Source: Aspidapion aeneum
Taxonomy: Eukaryota > Arthropoda > Insecta > Coleoptera > Brentidae
Direction of reading: 5' to 3'
Assembly (NCBI GenBank): GCA_963576565.1
Contig: OY755042.1
Span: forward strand, 101,984,185-102,048,184
Length of the DNA stretch: 64,000 bases
Shown: positions 58,594 to 64,000 of the stretch, piece by piece
Layout of the letters: the number at the start of each line of letters is the position of its first letter
Position numbering within the stretch: position 1 is the stretch's first letter
Program-made: the position numbers and the translations under genes
Notes under the pieces: model-generated
The model's input: the letters and a program-made list of their open reading frames with translations, nothing else
What the model was told of the DNA's origin: nothing
Databases searched by the model: none

Positions 58594-58880
58594 CAATGAG
58601 TATATGACCCATATAGAGTGGCAACTGGCAAGCTTTGCAACATTGAGGGGTAGATGGCGCCGAAATAAATTCGTCTATTAAGCAATTTTCAGAGACAAGT
58701 AGGTACTATGATCTAATGGCATTTAAATGACAGACATGAACCTCGGAACTCGCACATACAACTAAATCGTATTATTATTCCCTGAATATTGCGTACTAGA
58801 CGAATTTATTTCAGCGCCATCTACCCTTCAATGTTGCAAAGCTTGCCAGTTGCCACTTTATATGGGTCATATACTCATTG
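58594..58880. mobile_element. 287-bp palindromic MITE, 7-bp flank duplication
   Basis: Ends CAATGAGTATATGACCCATA and exact inverted complement; arms match over about 83 bp. Flanks ATTCCGA (58587-58593 and 58881-58887) are identical. Confidence 0.85.
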
Positions 58881-58901
58881 ATTCCGATTAAGAATTGAAT
58901 A

Positions 58902-59542
58902 CAGTGAAACCTCACCTTGCGGACACCTCTATTAAGCGGACACTCCCTTTAGGCGGACAAATTTTTGGGAACCACGCTTTTCCCTATTTCTTTACATGTA
59001 AAATTTATTCCTATAACCGGACACTCTAATAAGCGGACGCGGACAATTCTTTTGGTAAAAAATTTTTGAAGCCTTTCTTAACCGGACGCGAACCTTTGAC
59101 AACGGGACAGAGCGCTGCATAACATGGGCATATATATTATGTAGTATGTTGTCAACAACGCACTCTGCAGCCGGGAATTACCTCTTTCCGTTTTAATGCG
59201 GAGACTAAATACTTGTGTCGTATTTACAACATATTTTATTCGGCGGCACTACTGTGTTTTATTTTTATTCTTCAATTAGGTAGTAATAGATCTCTTTGAA
59301 ATAGTGCCGAGGAAAAAACTTCTAAGTTTATGTGAAAAAATGAAAGTTGTTAACGTTTCGGAGAAGGAACACCTATCAGCACGAAAGATGGCTGAAAAAT
59401 TTAATATCGGAAAAACTCAAGCAGCGGAAATTGTTAATAAATATACATTGAAATTTCGCAGTTTCCTCTCATAAGCGGACACCTCCAATAAGCGGACAAA
59501 ATCGACGGAACCGTGAGTGTCCGCTTATGGGAGGTTTCACTG
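58902..59542 (+). mobile_element. pogo/Tigger-like element with HTH relic
   Basis: Left CAGTGAAACCTCACCTTGCG, right inverted CAGTGAAACCTCCCATAAGC, TA on both sides. Several AAGCGGACA repeats lie at both ends, as in pogo/Tigger binding sites. It carries the transposase N-terminus at 59301-59474 and nothing further, so it is an internal-deletion derivative. Confidence 0.9.
59301..59474 (+). pseudogene. pogo/Tigger transposase N-terminal HTH
   Basis: Fifty-seven codons from ATA (an ATG would be expected) to TAA: VPRKKLLSLCEKMKVVNVSE, then LSARKMAEKFNIGKTQAAEI. The pattern of a K-basic start, A-x-x-F-x-I-G-x-T-x-A-x-x-I fits the CENP-B/psq-type helix-turn-helix of Tigger transposases. The second HTH and the DDE core are missing. 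Confidence 0.8.
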
Positions 59543-60239
59543 TATTTGCAATATATGTGTTCATTGTCGAAAAACCAAAGTAAAATAAAGAATAATTAGA
59601 TCAAAAAAAATTTTAATTTCTTGCTCAAAAAACTTTAACGGGTAAAACTGGTATAATAATTTAAGAGAGTTTTATTTTATGACTTGCGAAGTTACCATAA
59701 ATTATAATAAAATTATAACTTTCCTAACGTGGGTTTTCCTCTTGTTAACAAAATTCCTCCATTCTCGAATTTAAAAAAAACTTCATCAAAAATTTATTTT
59801 ATTTTTAATATTGTCGCGTTTCTAAAAAAAGTGTCCCCGTCCCCTAGACAACAAAGACCCTCTTTTGGTCTCTAATAGCTTTTAAAATGAAATCTTACTT
59901 GATAATAAAATTTTATTTCAAGGCACACACAGTTCCGAGCTACTCAAATTAAAATCTACTTAAAAATCTCGATGTTCTAAATTTAACGTCCTCGTGACGT
60001 CATTGGATAATGATGGACGATGTGCGTTGAGACGACAAAGCTACGCGTAAGAGATAATGTCTTGCGAATTTAAAAGACAGTGGTGGGTTCATTTTACCCC
60101 ATCATCGATCTATTCATAAACCAAACGAATTTATAAACGTCAGAGGACATCCACACACGACTTAAACGTACTAAAAACCATATACGTAATATTACGTTTA
60201 TGCTAAAAACCTTGATAATATGAAAAATGTGAGTTTTTT
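59543..60239. other. No gene recognised
   Basis: AT-rich, no motif. Confidence 0.5.
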
Positions 60240-61085
60240 CGCAACACATTCTATTTTATTTAGCCTTCTTCGATCCATCTCTCGACATAGGACACCCCAA
60301 TATCTTCCACTCTTCTCTGTCTGTCGCCGTGTTTATCCATCTAGTCCCCCGCATGTTTCTTCAAATCGTGCCACTATCTCATTTGGAGTCTTCCCCCACT
60401 TCTTTTATTTTTCCAAGGTCTCCAGTTCACAATTCCATTGTTCCATCGATCGTCTCTCTCTCTCTTATATTATGACCGGCAAATTTCCATTTTAATTTTG
60501 CTACCTCTCCTCTGACATTACTTTTGTTTTATTTCTTATCCATTTTTTCCTTTTTCTATCCGTTGCTTTAGATATAACATTTGTCTTTCCATTGATCTTT
60601 GGGCTTTTGTTACATTATCCTTGTTTGCTTTTGTAAGTGTCCAGGTCTGGGATCCATAGGTACGTACAGGAAGGATACATTGGTTATACACTTTCGTTTT
60701 AAGGTACTGAAGATATATATATTTTTTTAATATATAACTTAAATTACCGAATGCTGCCTAAGCCAATCTTACTCGTTTCTTGATTTCAGCTGATTGGTTT
60801 TCTATTTTTAGTTTAATAATTTGTCCCAGGTACATATTCCTCTACTTGTTCTATTTTTTCTTGGTTTATTCTGATCGTGATATCCTCATCTGTGTTTGTT
60901 CTGACTTTAGTCTAAGTGTAGTTCATACTTAAGCCTATATTTTTAGCTGCTGTATTCATTTTTTTCAGCATTTTTATTAGTTCTTCTTTTTTATCTGTTA
61001 TTAAGGCGATATCATCAGCATATCCTAGGTGGTTGAAGTATTGTCCGCTTACTATTATGCCTATTTGTTCCCAATCTTTTAAAAG
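60240..61085 (-). pseudogene. Second LINE-family reverse transcriptase fragment
   Basis: The minus strand holds FNHLGYADDIALI (motif C YADD, about 61000-61045), QCILPVRTYGSQTWTLTKAN (about 60620-60690), and a C-terminal NREEWKILGCPMSR-type string near 60280. Frames are broken. It is a different family from the FADDQ LINE, closer to RTE/endonuclease-reverse transcriptase elements common in insects. 5'-truncated at about 61085. Confidence 0.8.
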
Positions 61086-61209
61086 TTTTTAAAAAACATC
61101 TAGGGCCTGATTAAATACTTTATATATTATTTAAATGATTATCATTTATTTATTATTGTCATAGTCTGTTGTGCGTTCTTTGTCGTCCGATAAATATAAG
61201 AATGGTTCG

Positions 61210-61920
61210 TAGATAATATAAAAATTAATATCTTCAAAACTACATAGTTACAAAAATAAGCAGGTGGACTTTAATCAAAATTCAAGGAGACGTTTTCCAC
61301 AAAAAGCTTAAAAAAACAAAATCTATAATATTTTTTTAAATATATTAAAAATATTTTTTAAGCTGTATTTTCATACAAAATATTTATTAAATTAATTTTT
61401 TATACGGAAAATAGCTGAAGTCAATTTTATTTAGTAAGAAAAAAAATAATATCTAAATAATATAAATAATAAATAATATAATATAAATATCTAATAAATG
61501 GGACAATCAAAAAACAAAAATATTTTTTCCATCAAATATCGAATATATTATCTAATAAATTGGCAAAAGATAATATAAAAATTAATATCTTCAAAACTAC
61601 ATAGTTACAAAAATAAGCAGGTAGACTTTAATCAAAATTCAAGGAGACGTTTTGCACAAAAAGCTTAACAATCATTTGACGAAAACCAAAATCTATAATA
61701 TTTATTTATATTAAGCTGTGTTTTCATACAAAATATTTAATAAATTAATTTTTTTATACGGAAAATAGCTGAAGTCAATTTTATTTAGTAAGAAAAAAAA
61801 TAATATCTAAATAATATAAATAATACATAATATAATATATATATCTAATAAATGGGACAATCAAAAAACAAAAATATTTTTTCCTTCAAATATCGAATAT
61901 AATATCTAATAAATTGGCAA
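61210..61920 (+). repeat. Recent tandem duplication of about 355 bp
   Basis: 61210-61564 and 61567-61920 are near-identical direct copies starting AGATAATATAAAAATTAATA and ending CTAATAAATTGGCAA. Differences are few: a short indel near 61340/61690 and single-base changes. Confidence 0.88.
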
Positions 61921-62195
61921 GAATGACAATATAAGTGACTTTGTCTTTAGGCTTTACTAAGTCATTTTTATCTTAATTTTTGTCGGTCAATGTAAGAGTT
62001 TTTATTGTTAGAACATACACAAAAACGACCATTTTATGAAATTTGACCGTTTACTGTATATAGAAAAGCTTAACTTTACTTACATTTTTTTTAGCCGAAT
62101 ATCCTGCTATAACATAGTAAAATTATAGCCAGTTCCACCCAGACAAAAAATTCCCATATGTGTATGTGTAAATAGTGCAGGCGCTGTAGGTAGTT
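61921..62195. other. No gene recognised
   Basis: Spacer with no supported frame. Confidence 0.45.
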
Positions 62196-63621
62196 GAGTA
62201 TGCAAAATATGAGGACCGCAGTTTGACAATGGATTCTACCTGACAAAATGTCACAGATTAACTATCTGGATGTTGCCTAGCCAGGTTTTGGTCGATTTAT
62301 TTTTTTATACCCCATTCTTTTATAGTCGTGTTCGAATTTCTGAAAATTTAACTAAGTTGACGCCCTAAAGCCACAATGGCAGAGAAATTAATTAAAAATG
62401 TATAAAATCCAATTTAAAAATAAAATTATATTAGTTTGTTAAATTTTAGCTGCAAAAAATCCCAAAAACCCCCCAGACCCCTTAAAACCTGAGATTTTGA
62501 GGTTTCCTTCAAATTTTCTCAAAAACTAAACTTCTTAGGGAAGAATATGTAATTACCTTTATTATACACAATAAAATTTGCTTTTCAACGATGTATTAGT
62601 CAGTGGGGTACGAGCAATGACAAACTTTTCAGCGGCGTACGTTTGATGATGATTGAGGTGATGTAAATTTTTTTTATCAGAAATTGTGTCCTATAGTCGA
62701 TTGTAGACAATGAAATTTTCTTTAAAACAATGTATAACAAGCTTAGATTAGTTAGTTTTGTTATACATCATTTAAAAGTAGATTTAATTATAGGTAAATC
62801 TAGTGGGAATAAGGACACTGTTGTTCTGGTTCTGGATAATATAACCTGTCTGATAAACAAAACAAAAGAAAATATAAATAATTAGCAGATTAATGTTGGG
62901 TTTCGTTTTTAATTTTGTGCCGTTTGTTTTCCTGATGTGCTTCAATTCTTGTTTTTTGTTGTTCCAATGTACGATCTAGTATGAAGGTCTGATGAAGACA
63001 AAAACCATTGTCGAAACGTTACCGATGGATTAAAACGTATATTTACCAGAACAACAGTGTCCTTATTCCCACTAAATTTACCTATAGTTGCATTGCAAGG
63101 ACGTGATAAGTTTACCAAAAGTAGATTTAATTGTCTACAATTAACTATAGGACACAGTTTTTGATAAAGAGCTTAGTTTTCAAGAAAATGGGGTAAAACA
63201 TGTAATAAACTATTTCTTTTTTAAATTTTTTTACAATGCCTTAATAAGCGGATGCAACTGGAAAATGTGTCATTGGTCGTACCCCTTTGACATATATCGT
63301 TGAAAAGGAAATTTTATTGTCTACAATAAAGGTAAATAAATATGTTTCCCTAAGAAGCTTAGTTTTTCATGTTTTAGGGGGTCTGAGGGGTTTTTAGCGG
63401 TTTTTGCAGCTAAAATTTAAAAACCTAATATAGTTTTATTTTAAGGTTAGATTTTACACATTTCTGATGCATTTCTGTGCCAGTGTGGTTTTAAGGCGTC
63501 AACTTAGTTAAATTTTTAGAAATTCGAATATGACTATAAGAGAAGGGGGCTTTAAAAAAATCTGTGACCTATTGTCAGCTAGAATCCATTGTCAAACTGC
63601 GGTCCTCATATTTTGCATTCT
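62196..63621. repeat. 1.4-kb foldback with Penelope-like core
   Basis: Outer arms begin ATGCAAAATATGAGGACCGC and mirror it at 63594-63614. Arms (about 62196-62770 and 63070-63621) are inverted complements with moderate divergence. In the centre, 62792-62838 and 63048-63090 form a second inverted pair (GGGAATAAGGACACTGTTGT) around a Penelope-like stem-loop. No protein. Confidence 0.8.
62985..63047 (+). repeat. Penelope-like stem-loop in foldback centre
   Basis: CTGATGAAGACAAAAACCAT followed by TGTCGAAACGTTACC. CTGATGA and GAAAC match hammerhead core boxes, with GACA/TGTC able to form the stem between them, but an extra A precedes the stem. Confidence 0.45.
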
Positions 63622-64000
63622 CACACACATAGCACAATCACGTGTTTAACACGTAAAAAAGGCGTGAGAAAAAAAAACGTTGATTTTAAAAGCTGCTAGA
63701 AAGAAACGTTTATTTCATATATGAAAACAAGCTTAAAAGGTCATTCATTAACGCTATAAAAAATAAAGTGGCTAAAAACTGCGTTTTAATAACGCCTTTA
63801 TCAAATTAAAAAACAATGTTTTTACGTTAGTTTCAAGTTATTTTTATCAACGTTAAAATCACATTAGATTCACGCCTTTTCTACACGAATTATAAAACGC
63901 GACTGGCATGGCTTTTCTACCGAATATTTTTGAGATTTTACTAGCAGCAACGCCACCTATTGTCGGGAGTTTTCACTTTGCCGAAATCAGGCAGTGCTTT
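63622..64000. other. No gene recognised
   Basis: AT-rich to the window edge, no supported frame. Confidence 0.5.

Overview
The window is non-coding, repeat-dense eukaryotic DNA, most likely from a large arthropod (insect-type) genome. It is AT-rich, has intron-style splice donors, and is packed with hAT-like, mariner, pogo/Tigger, Penelope-like and RTE-type elements. I see no convincing complete host gene, no rRNA, no CRISPR array and no bacterial-style operon. Species cannot be fixed from sequence alone.

Layout. 0.5-1.1 kb: interspersed repeat 'family X' (other copies at 8.5, 24.6 and 48.2 kb). 1.36-3.84 kb: hAT-like element with foldback ends, carrying an intact 234-codon ORF that resembles a restriction-like nuclease domain; a 429-bp TA-flanked MITE is nested in it. 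5.1-6.1 kb: two convergent first exons (SWIM/YqaJ-associated N-terminus and THAP zinc finger), probably an internally deleted two-gene DNA transposon. 6.56-10.25 kb: three hAT-like elements, one nested in another. 10.6-15.7 kb: MITEs, a 46-bp minisatellite and a Penelope-like GIY-YIG remnant. 16.2-18.55 kb: a 1.67-kb tetranucleotide array inside a composite repeat. 19.36-21.36 kb: mariner pseudogene split by a hAT-like element that keeps a TTF-type zinc-finger exon. 22.04-23.87 kb: 1.8-kb inverted repeat. 26.1-27.6, 31.2-33.0, 50.7-51.9 and 52.9-53.6 kb: one LINE family, of which the 31.2-kb copy has an uninterrupted reverse transcriptase. 29.0-30.2 kb: pogo-like element with a nested hAT-like element. 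33.85-41.7 kb: two copies of one hAT family (one inside the D-arm of a tRNA-like sequence), two palindromic TA-flanked elements, and a Penelope-like element with repeated flanks. 42-49.9 kb: satellites, a hAT-like deletion derivative, P/THAP9-like transposase remnants, a GCGCG foldback and a nested MITE pair. 54.5-56.1 kb: tyrosine-recombinase pseudogene and a second mariner. 56.9-59.5 kb: palindromic MITEs and a pogo element with an HTH fragment. 60.2-64 kb: LINE fragment, tandem duplication, and a foldback with a Penelope-like core.

The parts do not form a pathway; the window is a record of nested transposition. The most informative features are precise 8-bp target duplications of hAT-like elements, two of which can be checked against empty sites elsewhere in the window, and deletion derivatives that repeatedly keep a first transposase exon with its splice donor.
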